From assembly GCF_001676655.1 (NCBI RefSeq), contig NZ_LZDB01000002.1, positions 558,001 through 622,000 of the forward strand: DNA of 64,000 nucleotides. The letters run 5' to 3'. Positions 25,026 to 34,858 of this stretch are shown in pieces. The position numbers and the translations under genes were made by a program. The notes under the pieces are model-generated. The model was not told the DNA's origin. It worked only from the letters and a program-made list of their open reading frames with translations, and made no database searches. This stretch comes from Perlucidibaca aquatica (GTDB taxonomy: Bacteria; Pseudomonadota; Gammaproteobacteria; Pseudomonadales; Moraxellaceae). The first letter of the stretch is position 1. The number at the start of each line of letters is the position of its first letter.

Positions 25026-26804
25026 TTGGCGCATACCGAATTTCTAAAAGACCTCGCCATTATCATGATGATTGCGGGTCTGATTGCACTGCTGTTTCAT
25101 CGCTTGAAACAGCCTGTAGTGCTGGGCTATTTGCTCGCCGGTATGATCGTGGGGCCTCATACGCCGCCCATTCCCTTGGTTACTGACATCGCTACGATTC
25201 AAACCCTGGCCGAGCTGGGCGTGGTGTTTCTGCTGTTTTCCTTGGGCTTAGAGTTCAGCTTAAAGCGCTTAAAAGCTGTGGGACTCACCGCCATTATTGC
25301 CGCCATCACGGAAATTGTGGTGATGATGTGGCTGGGTTATCAGATCGGCCTAGCGTTTGGTTGGTCAGAAATGGATGCCTTGTTCCTGGGCGCGATGCTG
25401 TCGATTTCCTCAACCACCATCATCGTGAAGGCTTTGGAGGAGTTGGGCCTGAAGCGTCAGCGTTTTGCCCAGCTCATTTTCGGCGTGCTCATTGTTGAAG
25501 ATATTTTGGCTATTGCGCTCATTGCCTTGCTCTCGGGCTTGGCCGTAACCGGTGTGGTCAGTGTGGGCGCAGTGGTCGGCACCTTAGGCAAACTGGGGAT
25601 TTTTTTGGTGGTGGCACTGCTGGCGGGGCTGTTATTGGTGCCGCGCCTGCTGGCACTTGTTGCCCGCTACAAAAGCCGTGAAATGTTGTTAATTACGGTG
25701 CTGGGGCTGTGTTTTGGCTTTTGCCTGTTGGTGGTGGAGATTGGCTATAGCATGGCGCTAGGCGCTTTCGTGATGGGCGCCATCATGGCTGAGTCGCGGC
25801 AAATCAAGCAGATTGAGTCGCTGGTTGAACCCCTGCGCGACATGTTTAGCGCGATCTTCTTCGTCACCATTGGCATGCTTGTAGACCCCGTGGTGATTAG
25901 CCAGTACTGGCAGCCAATTTTGCTCATTACACTGGTGGTTGTGGTGGGGAAGGTGGTGAGTTGCACCGTGGGCACCTTAGTGTCGGGAACGGATGCGCGC
26001 ACCTCGCTGAAGGTCGGCATGGGCTTGGCACAGATTGGCGAGTTCTCTTTTATTATCGCGACCTTGGGTTTAACACTGGGGGTCACCAGCTCCTTTTTGT
26101 ACCCTATTGTGGTGGCCGTGTCGGTATTAACCACCTTGCTCACACCGTATTTGATTCGCGCTTCCGACCCCTTGGCCGACCTGGCCCGGCGCTATTTCCC
26201 CGGCAGTTGGCATGACAGCCTAGCGGCCTACAGCGCGTGGCTCAGCGGCTTGGGCCCAAGTGCGGCTCAAGCCCAGATGACGGCGATCATCCGTCGCATC
26301 TTGGTGCATGTGCTACTGAACTTCTGTGTCATTGCCGGCATTTTCCTCGCCGTCGCGTTTGTGCTGCGTGAGTCCGATTTCAGTCAGAACCTGCCGCAAA
26401 TTTCGCCGGCCTGGCATAACACCGCTTATTGGCTGATGTCGCTGGTGTTGTCAGTGCCCTTTATGGTGGCGGCTTACCGTAAGTTGGAGGCGCTGAGTTT
26501 GATTTTGGCGGAACTGACCGTGGGTGGTCCGGCCGTTGGCCTGCAAAGTTTTAAGCTGCGTCAGTTGTTGGCGCGAGTGCTGCCGGTTTTGGCTTTACTG
26601 GCCATGCTGCTACTCATTGCCGGTTTAAGTTCTATTTTGTTGCCGCCACTGCATTTGTTCGTGGCCGTGCTGGTGCTGGCCATGCTGCTGGCATTGACGG
26701 TCTGGCCTGCCGTGGTGCGCTGGCATTCGCAAGTGCAAATTGCCTTGCGCGAGACGCTAGCGGAAGAGCCTCCGGCGGCCGGGCAGTCCGATAAACATCA
26801 CTAA
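25026..26804 (+). CDS. Cation:proton antiporter, CPA2 (KefB-like) family, without RCK domain
   Basis: A membrane antiporter with about 11-12 helices in the first 390 residues. It carries family stretches VVLGYLLAGMIVGPHTPP, LAELGVVFLLFSLGLEFSLKRL, SISSTTIIVKALEELG and VEDILAIALIAL. Beyond residue 400 there are further hydrophobic segments instead of the usual cytoplasmic NAD-binding RCK/TrkA-N domain. I chose the TTG at 25026 (GGGAG 7-8 bases before; product MAHTEFLKDL, 592 residues) over a frame beginning at 24921, whose first 35 residues look non-coding. The transported ion (K+ or Na+) is not decidable from sequence. Confidence 0.85.
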   Translation: MAHTEFLKDLAIIMMIAGLIALLFHRLKQPVVLGYLLAGMIVGPHTPPIPLVTDIATIQTLAELGVVFLLFSLGLEFSLKRLKAVGLTAIIAAITEIVVMMWLGYQIGLAFGWSEMDALFLGAMLSISSTTIIVKALEELGLKRQRFAQLIFGVLIVEDILAIALIALLSGLAVTGVVSVGAVVGTLGKLGIFLVVALLAGLLLVPRLLALVARYKSREMLLITVLGLCFGFCLLVVEIGYSMALGAFVMGAIMAESRQIKQIESLVEPLRDMFSAIFFVTIGMLVDPVVISQYWQPILLITLVVVVGKVVSCTVGTLVSGTDARTSLKVGMGLAQIGEFSFIIATLGLTLGVTSSFLYPIVVAVSVLTTLLTPYLIRASDPLADLARRYFPGSWHDSLAAYSAWLSGLGPSAAQAQMTAIIRRILVHVLLNFCVIAGIFLAVAFVLRESDFSQNLPQISPAWHNTAYWLMSLVLSVPFMVAAYRKLEALSLILAELTVGGPAVGLQSFKLRQLLARVLPVLALLAMLLLIAGLSSILLPPLHLFVAVLVLAMLLALTVWPAVVRWHSQVQIALRETLAEEPPAAGQSDKHH

Positions 26805-26822
26805 GGCGTATTCAATGAGGTA

Positions 26823-27353
26823 TTAGGTCAGCATGAAGCCCTGATGCTGGTCTTGCTCTAATTGCAGCAGCCGTTGTTTAAGCTCTAGCCCCCCGCCGAA
26901 GCCATGCAGTGCGCCATTGGCGGCGATCACACGGTGGCAGGGCACAATGATTGGGATAGGGTTCGCACCATTGGCAGCGCCCACGGCACGAACCGCATTG
27001 GGTCGCCCGATGTGACGTGCAATATCACCGTAGGAGCAGGTTTTGCCGTAGGGGATGCGCATCAAGGCCTGCCAGACTTCGCGTTGGAATTCGGTGCCGT
27101 GGAAAGCGCAAGGTAACTCAAAGGCCTCAAGGTCAAACATCTGTCGCTCGCCAGCAAAATAAGCGTTTAGTTGTTCAGCCACCGAGGGCAGGAGATCGGC
27201 TTGGTGTTGCCAGTCGGGCTCGGCGGCTGCAAGTGGCTGAAGCTCGCCATTGCGACGACGAAAGGGTAGCGCGAGGCCGGTGAAGTGCGTGTCATTGGCG
27301 AGCAGGCGAAGCGGGCCAATAGGGCTATTCAAGTCGCGATACCGTTGAGTCAT
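26823..27353 (-). CDS. ogt: Methylated-DNA--protein-cysteine methyltransferase
   Basis: This suicide DNA-repair protein takes alkyl groups from O6-methylguanine onto its own cysteine. The 176 residues end in the conserved MGMT domain: FQREVWQALMRIPYGKTCSYGDIA (HTH region), RAVGAANGANP, and the acceptor site PCHRVI with Cys139. There is no N-terminal Ada domain, so it is of the Ogt type. It is convergent with the antiporter and divergent from the lipase. Confidence 0.93.
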   Translation of the reverse strand: MTQRYRDLNSPIGPLRLLANDTHFTGLALPFRRRNGELQPLAAAEPDWQHQADLLPSVAEQLNAYFAGERQMFDLEAFELPCAFHGTEFQREVWQALMRIPYGKTCSYGDIARHIGRPNAVRAVGAANGANPIPIIVPCHRVIAANGALHGFGGGLELKQRLLQLEQDQHQGFMLT

Positions 27354-27449
27354 GGCGTGGCCTTTCTGGGACGAGTTCTGTCAGCTATCCTATCGCAGGC
27401 GTTGAGCCTGCCCATCACTACTTATAAAAATGACAAAGGAGCTGCACTC

Positions 27450-28418
27450 ATGGTGCAAGAGCAAGGATTTACCGGCCATGGTCGTGGCTTTTTCAAGGCT
27501 TTCCTCATTGAGGCTGCGCTGTATCTCGGTATTGGTAGCTATGCCGTCATGGCTCAAGGGGCATCACCGCTCCGTGTTGTGAGCATTTCTTTGCTGGTCT
27601 TCGTGTCCTTACGCTTTCTGATGACGCTGGGTAACTGGCTGCCCACGTGGAAAAACCGCTCACCGAAGCTCGCAGAGCATGAAATTGGCTGCACAGCGAC
27701 CGTGGCCATGCTGTTACGCGAGTGGTGGGCCGCCATTCTGACCTATCCCTTCTTGTTTGCTTTCGAACCCTGGCTGGTGCCCAACAATCCCCCGTCTGGC
27801 CTGCCACACAAAGGCTTGCCGATCGTTCTAGTCCCTGGCTTCTTCACCAACCGTGGCTACCTCTATGCGTGGCGCAAATACTTGCTGCGTAATGGTTACG
27901 GCCAAGTGTATTGCGTGAGCCCCGAACCTATTTTTGCCGGTGTTGAGCCGAATGCTGAGCATCTGGCGCGGTTTGTAGATGAGGTTTTGCAGGACACGGG
28001 AGCCGAGCGCGTCATTCTGATTGGCCACAGCATGGGCGGTTTGGTCATACGCCTGTATCTGCATCGCTTTGGTGGTTTGGCCAAGTCAGCGTTAGCCATT
28101 GCAGTGGGCTCGCCCCTAAATGGCACGGTGCTGGCGGAGGGCAAGGAAAACATGGGCCCGATTATTCAGCAGCTAACGTCTGGCAATGCCTGGGCTGCTG
28201 CGCTGACCGCTGAAGCAGAGGCTCAGCCATGCCCGATCCCGTTTATTACGCTGGTATCTCCCCATGACAGCATTGTGGCGCCGCAGAGCAATGCTCGCGT
28301 GGCAGCGCACTATGGCCGCGAAATTACGCTGCCCGGCGTGGGCCACATGGAAATGGTGAACTCCACGCAGGTCATGCGCGTACTCAAGCAAGAGCTCGAT
28401 GCCTTCAATCGCGATTGA
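27450..28418 (+). CDS. Alpha/beta-hydrolase lipase/esterase with N-terminal membrane segments
   Basis: From the ATG at 27450 (AAAGGA about 10 bases before) the protein is 322 residues. Two hydrophobic segments (about 14-35 and 42-60) precede the hydrolase domain, which starts at GLPIVLVPGFFTNRGYLYAW. The nucleophile elbow is GHSMGGL with Ser194; the Asp is likely in LVSPHDSIVAP and the His in PGVGHMEMV. The layout matches bacterial triacylglycerol lipase-like proteins tied to the inner membrane. An earlier in-frame start at 27285 would overlap the divergent alkyltransferase gene and is rejected. Confidence 0.82.
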   Translation: MVQEQGFTGHGRGFFKAFLIEAALYLGIGSYAVMAQGASPLRVVSISLLVFVSLRFLMTLGNWLPTWKNRSPKLAEHEIGCTATVAMLLREWWAAILTYPFLFAFEPWLVPNNPPSGLPHKGLPIVLVPGFFTNRGYLYAWRKYLLRNGYGQVYCVSPEPIFAGVEPNAEHLARFVDEVLQDTGAERVILIGHSMGGLVIRLYLHRFGGLAKSALAIAVGSPLNGTVLAEGKENMGPIIQQLTSGNAWAAALTAEAEAQPCPIPFITLVSPHDSIVAPQSNARVAAHYGREITLPGVGHMEMVNSTQVMRVLKQELDAFNRD

Positions 28419-28451
28419 GTTTATTTGAACCGGAAAAGCGCTCGCCAGCGT

Positions 28452-28488
28452 TTGCAGCGCGGGGGCTTTTCTCTATACTGCGCGCTCG
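28452..28488 (+). promoter_or_regulatory. Promoter of SRP RNA gene
   Basis: TTGCAG (28452-28457), 16 bases, TATACT (28474-28479), then GCGCGCTCG. The discriminator resembles those of the tRNA promoters in this window. Confidence 0.65.
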
Positions 28489-28509
28489 CTCAGCCATGAG
28501 CGACGCTAT

Positions 28510-28622
28510 GGTGACCCTGCCGGTCTCCTCGCAAGGTGAAATGGTTAATCCCGCCAGGTCCGGAAGGAAGCAACGGTCGCCATGGAGTCTGTGCCGAGGT
28601 CGGGCTGGTAGGGTTGCCACCC
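28510..28622 (+). ncRNA. ffs: Signal recognition particle RNA (4.5S RNA, small type)
   Basis: The apical domain is unmistakable: CCAGGTCCGGAAGGAAGCAA (28554-28573), containing the GGAA tetraloop and the asymmetric loop that binds Ffh. The ends pair as GGTG...ACCCTGCC at the 5' side with GGTAGGGTTGCCACC at the 3' side. With Ffh this RNA targets membrane proteins to the translocon. Ends are estimated from pairing and are good to a few bases. Confidence 0.95.
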
Positions 28623-28653
28623 AACCCCGCTTTATCGTGTTGGCGGAGGCATT

Positions 28654-29070
28654 ATGTTTCTGACCCTCTTGTTTGTGACCTTGATGCTGTCTGCACTGGT
28701 TTCCCTGCTCGCCGCCCGTGCCTTTGCACAGCCGCTGCAACGCATTCTGCAACGCCTCATCGCGGACGATATTTTTCAGGCCTGGCAGCGCTATATGCAG
28801 TTCGCCATCTTCGTGGTGGGTATTTCCTCTGGCGTGCGCATTTACGACTTAGAACGCTATATCTCGCCGATGGCCGGTGACAAAGAAGCCATGATCCTGA
28901 CGCTGACCACCGAGCGCTGGGTGCTAGAGCTTTACCGCACGGTGATTGAAACCTTGCAAGGTATTGCTTGGATGCTGCTGGTGTTCTTCGTGGTGTCGCT
29001 CATTGCCTATGTCATTGTTCGTCTTGCCGAACTGAAGCGTCTCGGCCGTGATGACGGATCGCGTGACTGA
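28654..29070 (+). CDS. Small membrane protein of unknown function
   Basis: The 138 residues show an N-terminal hydrophobic helix (about 2-24), a middle segment (about 47-60), an amphipathic central part around DLERYISPMAGDKEAM, and a C-terminal helix (about 103-125). I do not recognise the family. Its end overlaps the start of the following flavoprotein by some 20 bases, so they are probably co-translated. Confidence 0.65.
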   Translation: MFLTLLFVTLMLSALVSLLAARAFAQPLQRILQRLIADDIFQAWQRYMQFAIFVVGISSGVRIYDLERYISPMAGDKEAMILTLTTERWVLELYRTVIETLQGIAWMLLVFFVVSLIAYVIVRLAELKRLGRDDGSRD

Positions 29071-30316
29071 CCCTTGGCGTGAGCAGGGCGCTGAGCCACT
29101 AACAGCAGTTGTTATTGGCGGTGGGCCTGCCGGCCTGATGGCCGCCGAGCAGTTGTTGTTGGCGGGGCATCGTGTTGATCTCTTCGATGCCATGCCGTCG
29201 GTGGGTCGCAAGTTGCTGCTCGCCGGTATCGGCGGCCTCAATATCACCCATGCTGAAGCGGCTGACGCGTTTCTCGCACGCTATGCCGAGTCTTCCCCGC
29301 AGTTAGCGCCCATGCTTTCTTCGTTCGATGCCGCCGCGTTGCGCGACTGGGTGCATGGCCTTGGCGTGCATACTTTTGTGGGCAGTTCGGGTCGTGTGTT
29401 CCCACAGGAAATGAAGGCTGCACCCCTGCTGCGACGCTGGTTGCAACGCCTGCGCAGCCAAGGTTTGCAGGTTCACACGCGACAGCGCTGGACGGGCTGG
29501 CATGCGTCTGGCGCGCTGACGTTTACGGGGCCGTCGGGTGAGTGCTTGGTGACAGCCCGCGTGACTGTCTTGGCGCTCGGCGGTGGCAGCTGGGCTCGCT
29601 TAGGCTCTGATGGCGCGTGGCTACCTTGGTTACAGCAACGTGGCGTTGCTGTGCAGCCCTTGCGACCGGCTAATTGTGGTTTTGAAGCGGCCTGGTCGCC
29701 GATTTTGCACCAACGGGCCGGCTCGCCGCTCAAAAATATCAGCTTGAACCTGCCTTGGTTGTCGATGCCGGCGCGTAAAGGCGAGTGTGTGCTGACTCAG
29801 TGGGGCCTGGAGGGCAGTTTGATTTATGCCCATTCAGCGGCCATTCGCGATCGCATTTCCACACAGGGCCGTGCGGAAATCGTGCTGGATTTGCTGCCGG
29901 ATATGCCGTTAGCCCAGCTACACGCGGCCTTAGCAAAGCCACGCGGCAAACTCACGCTGGCGCGTCATTGGCAACGCATCGGGCTGGAAGGTGTTAAGGC
30001 GTCGTTACTACGTGAAATTGTTTCCGAGTCTGAGTTAGCCGATGCCGCTGCGCTGGCCGCTCGTTTGAAGGCACTGCCCATCATGTTGCGCGCACCGCGA
30101 CCTCTGGATGAAGCCATTAGTTCGGCTGGCGGAGTGGCTTGGTCATCACTCACTCCTACGCTCATGCTCCAGGCCATGCCCGGTGTGTTTTGTGCGGGAG
30201 AAATGCTGGACTGGGAAGCGCCCACCGGAGGGTATTTGCTAACGGCGTGTTGGGCTACGGGGCGCGTTGCCGGGCAGGCTGCGGCTGACTGGTTGGCTAC
30301 AGCCCTTAGTCGGTGA
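29051..30316 (+). CDS. BaiN/HI0933-like FAD-dependent oxidoreductase
   Basis: The 421-residue flavoprotein has the N-terminal FAD-binding VVIGGGPAGLMAAEQLLLAGH, the KLLLAGIGGLNITHAEA segment typical of HI0933 proteins (usually KLLATGNGRCN; here changed), and VLALGGGSWARLGSDG. It closes with FCAGEMLDWEAPTGGYLLTACWATG. The variant with SGRVFPQEMKAAPLLR and NITH is the TIGR03862-type subgroup as I recall it. A substrate is not known. An ATG at 29051 directly follows a GTG codon at 29048. Confidence 0.85.
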   Translation: MTDRVTDPWREQGAEPLTAVVIGGGPAGLMAAEQLLLAGHRVDLFDAMPSVGRKLLLAGIGGLNITHAEAADAFLARYAESSPQLAPMLSSFDAAALRDWVHGLGVHTFVGSSGRVFPQEMKAAPLLRRWLQRLRSQGLQVHTRQRWTGWHASGALTFTGPSGECLVTARVTVLALGGGSWARLGSDGAWLPWLQQRGVAVQPLRPANCGFEAAWSPILHQRAGSPLKNISLNLPWLSMPARKGECVLTQWGLEGSLIYAHSAAIRDRISTQGRAEIVLDLLPDMPLAQLHAALAKPRGKLTLARHWQRIGLEGVKASLLREIVSESELADAAALAARLKALPIMLRAPRPLDEAISSAGGVAWSSLTPTLMLQAMPGVFCAGEMLDWEAPTGGYLLTACWATGRVAGQAAADWLATALSR

Positions 30317-30414
30317 GGCCTTTACCCTGTGTAGACATAGGTTTATAAGAATAGGCCTTGTGCGGAAAGTATCCGCATAACTCAATCGACTCAATCGCAA
30401 AACAGGAGTTCATC

Positions 30415-30705
30415 ATGAGTGCATTAGACGCATACCAGCAGAAATTACAAGCTCAGCTTAATGAATGGAAAGCACAAGCCGAGGTGTTAAAAGCCAAGGC
30501 CGAAGGCGCCAGTGCAGACGCTAAAATTGAACTGAATAATCAGTTAGAAAAATTAAAAGGGCTACAGGCTGATGCACAGGGCAAGTTTGATGAGCTGCTG
30601 ACGGCTGGTGAAGGCAAAGTGGACGAAATTAAAGCCACCGTTGAAGGCTTGGTCGGTGAAGCGACTAACACCGTTAAGTCCCTGCTGGACAAACTCAAGT
30701 CCTAA
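30415..30705 (+). CDS. Small coiled-coil protein
   Basis: A 96-residue, Lys/Glu/Ala-rich, almost wholly helical protein with heptad spacing (YQQKLQAQLNEWKAQAEVLK ... LEKLKGLQADAQGKFDELL) and no Cys, Trp-poor core or signal peptide. AGGAG precedes the ATG. It resembles small stress-linked coiled-coil proteins annotated as sll1863-like, but that is only a resemblance. It stands alone, with its own hairpins before and after. Confidence 0.75.
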   Translation: MSALDAYQQKLQAQLNEWKAQAEVLKAKAEGASADAKIELNNQLEKLKGLQADAQGKFDELLTAGEGKVDEIKATVEGLVGEATNTVKSLLDKLKS

Positions 30706-30716
30706 GGTGGTTTAAG

Positions 30717-30743
30717 CCGGCTTGTACGTCAGGTACAAGCCGG
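30717..30743. terminator. Hairpin between convergent genes
   Basis: CCGGCTTGTAC (30717-30727) pairs perfectly with GTACAAGCCGG (30733-30743) around GTCAG. There is no T-run on either strand, so its strength is uncertain, but it lies exactly between two convergent genes. Confidence 0.55.
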
Positions 30744-30763
30744 TATCGCACACACTAGCCCGT

Positions 30764-31987
30764 TCAGGGCACAAACTTAATGTGTTTCAAAAAGCTGCGC
30801 ATGGCGTGCAGGTAGCGACCTTGATCGAGATGAATCAGGTGGTTGCCCGGAAACCAATGCAGACGGCAATGCTGCCAATGTTCCCAGAGAATATGCGTGT
30901 GTTTTGGTGGTGCAAAGCGGTCGCCGGCACCGGCAATCAGCATCAGCCGCTGACGTTCAATTTTGGGCTTAAAGCTCAGCGCAGATTGAATCGCCACTGA
31001 GGCGCGAGCCTCTGCCACGGAAATATCCCCTAGCTTCATGCCCGCGCGAGCAATCCAGCTGGCCGGATACCACTCCAACACAATGTCCATGATGCTCACC
31101 ACCGGCACATTTGGGATGGCGCAGCTCAGGCGCTCATCGACTGAAGCCAACAAGGCCGAGGTATAGCCACCGAGGCTGATGCCGGTGACGCCCATCTGCG
31201 GCACGCCTCGTTCTTCCAGATAATTCATAAAGACGCGAATATCGTGAATGGCGTGGCCCATGGTTTCATTCATGTGGCTGAAGCCATGCGAGAACCAGCC
31301 GTGGCCGCTGAAGGGCGAGCTGCGCTCTTGACGGCGACCGTGAAATGGCAAGGTGACCAGCAAGATGTCGTAGCCCTGCTTATAGAACCAAGGCAGGGCG
31401 AGGAAGCGACTGTTTAGCCAATACGGGTCGGCAGTAAAGCCATGAATTACGATTAAGGTTGGCCGGGGGCGGTCACCGTGTTGCCAGTGTTCGGCCCAAG
31501 CGGTGCGATTGCGGGTGAACTGGCTGTAATGATCTTGCAGTGCCGGATTCAGGGTTTTGAAGGCGCTCTCGAAAGACAGCACCTCCACATGACCCACGTC
31601 GGGTCGGTAGTCTAAAAATCCGGGCTTGTGACGGGTCATGCTGACGCCGCGCGCGGGTTTCGGATAGCAACGTGCGGCATCTCCCTCCGCAGCAAGCTGC
31701 TGATAAAAGCCCCGATTAGCTTTGTCGAGTGCCACTAAGCGCGGGCGCAGCGTGGTGGGAATAGCCAAAATACCAGCGAGGGTGGCTAGGCCTGTTCGCA
31801 ACACGGTGTCGACGGCGGCAGTGGATCGCACCATCAATTGCGGCACTGCATCTAAATCAAAGCGATCGGGCCATTGCGCAAAGTCTTCGGGCAGGCCCAG
31901 CCACCACGGTTGGTGGCTAATGATTTTACTGGCTCGCTGATAGGTTTGATTGGCAATTCGTGAAACGCGCTGGGCAGGCGAGGACAT
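30764..31987 (-). CDS. Alpha/beta-hydrolase family protein
   Basis: The product is 407 residues from the ATG at 31987 (AGGG about 8 bases before); a start at 32032 would add 15 residues. The hydrolase core begins near PTLIVIHGFTADPYWLNSRF. The nucleophile elbow is GVTGISLGGYTSALLA, and later GAGDRFAPPKHTHILW (Asp region) and FPGNHLIHLD (His region) complete a triad. The N-terminal 150 residues are outside the fold and include conserved-looking YRPDVGHVEVLSFES. It resembles large cytosolic hydrolases annotated as DUF2048 or alpha/beta hydrolase; substrate unknown. Confidence 0.75.
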   Translation of the reverse strand: MSSPAQRVSRIANQTYQRASKIISHQPWWLGLPEDFAQWPDRFDLDAVPQLMVRSTAAVDTVLRTGLATLAGILAIPTTLRPRLVALDKANRGFYQQLAAEGDAARCYPKPARGVSMTRHKPGFLDYRPDVGHVEVLSFESAFKTLNPALQDHYSQFTRNRTAWAEHWQHGDRPRPTLIVIHGFTADPYWLNSRFLALPWFYKQGYDILLVTLPFHGRRQERSSPFSGHGWFSHGFSHMNETMGHAIHDIRVFMNYLEERGVPQMGVTGISLGGYTSALLASVDERLSCAIPNVPVVSIMDIVLEWYPASWIARAGMKLGDISVAEARASVAIQSALSFKPKIERQRLMLIAGAGDRFAPPKHTHILWEHWQHCRLHWFPGNHLIHLDQGRYLHAMRSFLKHIKFVP

Positions 31988-32167
31988 AACGATCCCTGTA
32001 AAAAAAGACGATGCGGGAAAGTAGCGACTCATGAGTCATTGTGCAATAGCGAGTTGTCAGTTGTGCCGCCATGCGGATTTTGCTGACCAGAACAGGTCAC
32101 GAATGGCTTGGGCCAACGCGATGCATCCGCTACGATAGGCCAGATTTCATTGTTAACGGATATTCGC

Positions 32168-33889
32168 ATGAGCTATCAGGTGTTGGCCCGCAAATACCGT
32201 CCGCGCCGCTTCGAGGAGTTGGTCGGACAGGATGTGGTGGCGCGCGCGCTCAGCCATGCGCTGGAACAGAACCGGCTGCATCATGCCTATTTGCTCACCG
32301 GCACGCGGGGCGTGGGTAAAACCACGATTGCGCGCATTCTGGCGCGCTGCCTGAATTGTGAAACCGGCATCACGGCCACGCCCTGTGGCGTCTGTAGTAG
32401 TTGTCGGGAAATTGAAGATGGCCGTTTTGCCGACCTGCTGGAGATCGATGCGGCATCTAATACCGGTGTCGACAATGTGCGCGAACTGATTGATAACGCA
32501 CAATATTTGCCTACACGCGGGCGCTATAAGGTGTACTTGATTGACGAAGTGCACATGTTGTCCAAGGCCGCGTTTAACGCGCTGTTGAAGACCTTGGAAG
32601 AGCCGCCGCCCCACGTCAAATTCTTGCTCGCCACCACCGACCCGCAAAAACTGCCCATCACGATTTTGTCGCGTTGCTTGCAGTTTGCCCTGAAGCCCAT
32701 GACGCCAGAGCGTGTGGTAGGCCATTTGCAGCATGTGCTGCAAGCGGAGGCCATTAGCAGTGATGAAGGCTCGCTCTGGCTGCTGGCGCGCGCGGCGCAA
32801 GGTTCTATGCGTGATGCCTTGTCGTTGACCGACCAGGCTATCGCCTTCGGTCAGGGCGAGCTGCGCGAAGCCGAAGTGCGCAGCCTGCTCGGCTCTATTG
32901 ACCGCGATCTGGTGTTCCGCGTGCTGGATGCTATCCACGCCGGTGACGCCGCGGCCTTGTTGCAAGTTGTTGCAGGCATGGCCGATCAGAGTATTGATTT
33001 TGCTGGTGCGCTAGGGGAAATCATTACTGTGCTGCATCGCTTGGCGGTGGCACAGGCCGTGCCCGATGCTATCGACAATGCCGAGGGTGATCGCGATCGC
33101 CTGCTGAATCTCGCAGCGGCGCTGACTGCCGAAGATTTGCAGCTGTATTACCAGATGGCGATTCAAGGCCGTCGAGACTTACCACTGGCTGTTGATCCGC
33201 GTGCGGGCTTTGAAATGACGGTGCTGCGCATGTTGGCCTTTCGGCCGCTGAACCCAGCCGTAGCGGGTGGCGGTGGTGGTGTGGCTGTGAGTGCGCCCAC
33301 TCAGCGTGCGCCTGTCGCGGTGGCAGCTAGCACGGTGAGCGCGGTTTCTGCTGCACCAGCTTCGGTTGCACCAGTTGCGCCCGTCATGCCTGTACACGTC
33401 GCTGCCACTGAGCCTGAGCCTGTTCCCGATGCTGTGTCGGCCACTATCTCAGCGTCGGTGCCAGCGGCTATGCCAGAGGCTATGCAGCCTGCGGTGGCGA
33501 CTTCCACTTGGACAGGGGAGCGTTGGGCCGATTGGGTTGAACATTCAGGTTTAACCGGCGCTGCCATTAATTTGGCGCGTAATGCCTTGCTGGTGGAGCG
33601 CTCACCAAGCCGTTGGGAGCTGCACGTCTCGCCACGCCATCAGATGCTAGCGGGCGGTCAAGCCTTACCGCAGTTGCAGCAAAAGTTGGCGCAGCAGTTT
33701 CCGGATCGCAACATCCCTCTCGAGTTTGTTGAGCCCAGCGAAGAAACACCGGCTCAGCGTCGCCAGCGCCTGCAGAATGAGCGCTTAGTCAACGCCGAGG
33801 CGGCACTGCGCCAAGACCCGGTGGTGAAAGCGTTGATGACCACATTCGATGCAACGCTGGTTGCGGACTCCATAACACTTCCTCATTAA
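32168..33889 (+). CDS. dnaX: DNA polymerase III subunit tau
   Basis: DnaX is the clamp-loader ATPase that holds the replicative polymerase together. From the ATG at 32168 it is 573 residues. The AAA+ part has Walker [10 protein letters not shown] (45-53), the zinc cysteines 64, 73, 76 and 79 (CPCGVC-like spacing), Walker B with LIDEVHMLS, and sensor 1 in [13 protein letters not shown] Pro/Ala/Val-rich linker covers about 370-440 and the C-terminal alpha-binding domain follows. I see no A-AAA-AAG heptamer like the one that gives the short gamma form in E. coli. dnaX-ybaB-recR is a conserved operon. Confidence 0.96.
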   Translation: MSYQVLARKYRPRRFEELVGQDVVARALSHALEQNRLHHAYLLTGTRGVGKTTIARILARCLNCETGITATPCGVCSSCREIEDGRFADLLEIDAASNTGVDNVRELIDNAQYLPTRGRYKVYLIDEVHMLSKAAFNALLKTLEEPPPHVKFLLATTDPQKLPITILSRCLQFALKPMTPERVVGHLQHVLQAEAISSDEGSLWLLARAAQGSMRDALSLTDQAIAFGQGELREAEVRSLLGSIDRDLVFRVLDAIHAGDAAALLQVVAGMADQSIDFAGALGEIITVLHRLAVAQAVPDAIDNAEGDRDRLLNLAAALTAEDLQLYYQMAIQGRRDLPLAVDPRAGFEMTVLRMLAFRPLNPAVAGGGGGVAVSAPTQRAPVAVAASTVSAVSAAPASVAPVAPVMPVHVAATEPEPVPDAVSATISASVPAAMPEAMQPAVATSTWTGERWADWVEHSGLTGAAINLARNALLVERSPSRWELHVSPRHQMLAGGQALPQLQQKLAQQFPDRNIPLEFVEPSEETPAQRRQRLQNERLVNAEAALRQDPVVKALMTTFDATLVADSITLPH

Positions 33890-33914
33890 CTGTTTAGATA
33901 GGTTATATAAGCCA

Positions 33915-34244
33915 ATGAATATGCAGCAATTAATGCAACAAGCTCAGCGCATGCAGGAGCAGATGCAAAAGAAGATGGCCCAGGCACAAGAAGCCTTGGC
34001 GAAAGCCGAACTGGTTGGCGAGTCCGGTGCGGGACTGGTGAAAATCACCATGAATGGTCAGCACGATGTGAAGCGTGTGGCCATTGATGACAGCCTGCTC
34101 AGCGAAGATAAAGAAGTGCTGGAAGACCTGATTGCTGCTGCGGTGAACGATGCTGTGCGTAAAGTTGAAGCCGCGAGTAAAGATGCCATGGGCTCGGCTA
34201 CGGCCGGCATGGGCTTGCCGCCCGGCTTCAAGATGCCGTTCTAA
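33915..34244 (+). CDS. ybaB: YbaB/EbfC nucleoid-associated protein
   Basis: The 109-residue DNA-binding dimer has a Met/Gln/Lys-rich N-terminal helix ([19 protein letters not shown]) and the [19 protein letters not shown] core, ending [12 protein letters not shown]. It sits 25 bases after dnaX and directly before recR, as in most bacteria. Confidence 0.95.
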   Translation: MNMQQLMQQAQRMQEQMQKKMAQAQEALAKAELVGESGAGLVKITMNGQHDVKRVAIDDSLLSEDKEVLEDLIAAAVNDAVRKVEAASKDAMGSATAGMGLPPGFKMPF

Positions 34245-34247
34245 GCC

Positions 34248-34844
34248 ATGCCTAGCCCGCTGCTGCGCGAACTTATTGATGCCTTACGCATTCTGCCGGG
34301 AGTAGGCCCGAAATCAGCGCAGCGCATGGCGTTGACCCTGCTGGAGCGTCAACGACCGGGCGGACTGCGTTTAGCCCGTGCGTTAGAGCAGGCGCTGCAC
34401 CATGTTGAGCACTGCAGTATCTGTCGCAACCTCACCGAGCAGGCCATTTGCGATATCTGCAGCAATAGCAGCCGCGAGCAAAACCTGCTCTGTGTGGTGG
34501 AAAGCCCCATGGATGTAATTGCGCTGGAGCAGAGTGGCAGTTATCGGGGGCGCTATTTTGTCTTGCTGGGTCGTCTATCGCCCCTCGACGGTATCGGCCC
34601 CAACGAACTGGGCTTGCCGGCGCTGATTGAGCGGTTACGGGCAACTCCTGAGATCGAAGAGCTGATTATCGCGACCAATCCCAGCGTGGAGGGTGAGGCG
34701 ACTGCGCATTATCTGCGTGAAGCCACGCGTGGCTTGCCGTTGATGGTGACGCGTTTGGCGCAGGGCGTGCCCGTGGGTGGCGAGCTGGAATATTTGGGCG
34801 GTAGCACACTGACGCATGCCTTAAGTGGGCGACGGCCGGTTTAG
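34248..34844 (+). CDS. recR: Recombination mediator RecR
   Basis: RecR works with RecF and RecO to load RecA on gapped DNA. The 198 residues show the helix-hairpin-helix [13 protein letters not shown], the zinc finger Cys56-X2-Cys59-X8-Cys68-X2-Cys71, and the Toprim domain with [12 protein letters not shown] and [15 protein letters not shown]. It lies 3 bases after ybaB. Confidence 0.97.
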   Translation: MPSPLLRELIDALRILPGVGPKSAQRMALTLLERQRPGGLRLARALEQALHHVEHCSICRNLTEQAICDICSNSSREQNLLCVVESPMDVIALEQSGSYRGRYFVLLGRLSPLDGIGPNELGLPALIERLRATPEIEELIIATNPSVEGEATAHYLREATRGLPLMVTRLAQGVPVGGELEYLGGSTLTHALSGRRPV

Positions 34845-34858
34845 CCCAGTGGCCAGAC

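Noticed and set aside
33240..33500. Ala/Pro/Val-rich repeat in dnaX as a mobile or phase-variable element
   Set aside because: It is the normal low-complexity linker of tau; no exact nucleotide repeats are present.
32168..33889. Programmed frameshift in dnaX giving the gamma subunit
   Set aside because: I looked for the A-AAA-AAG heptamer and a following hairpin as in E. coli and saw none.
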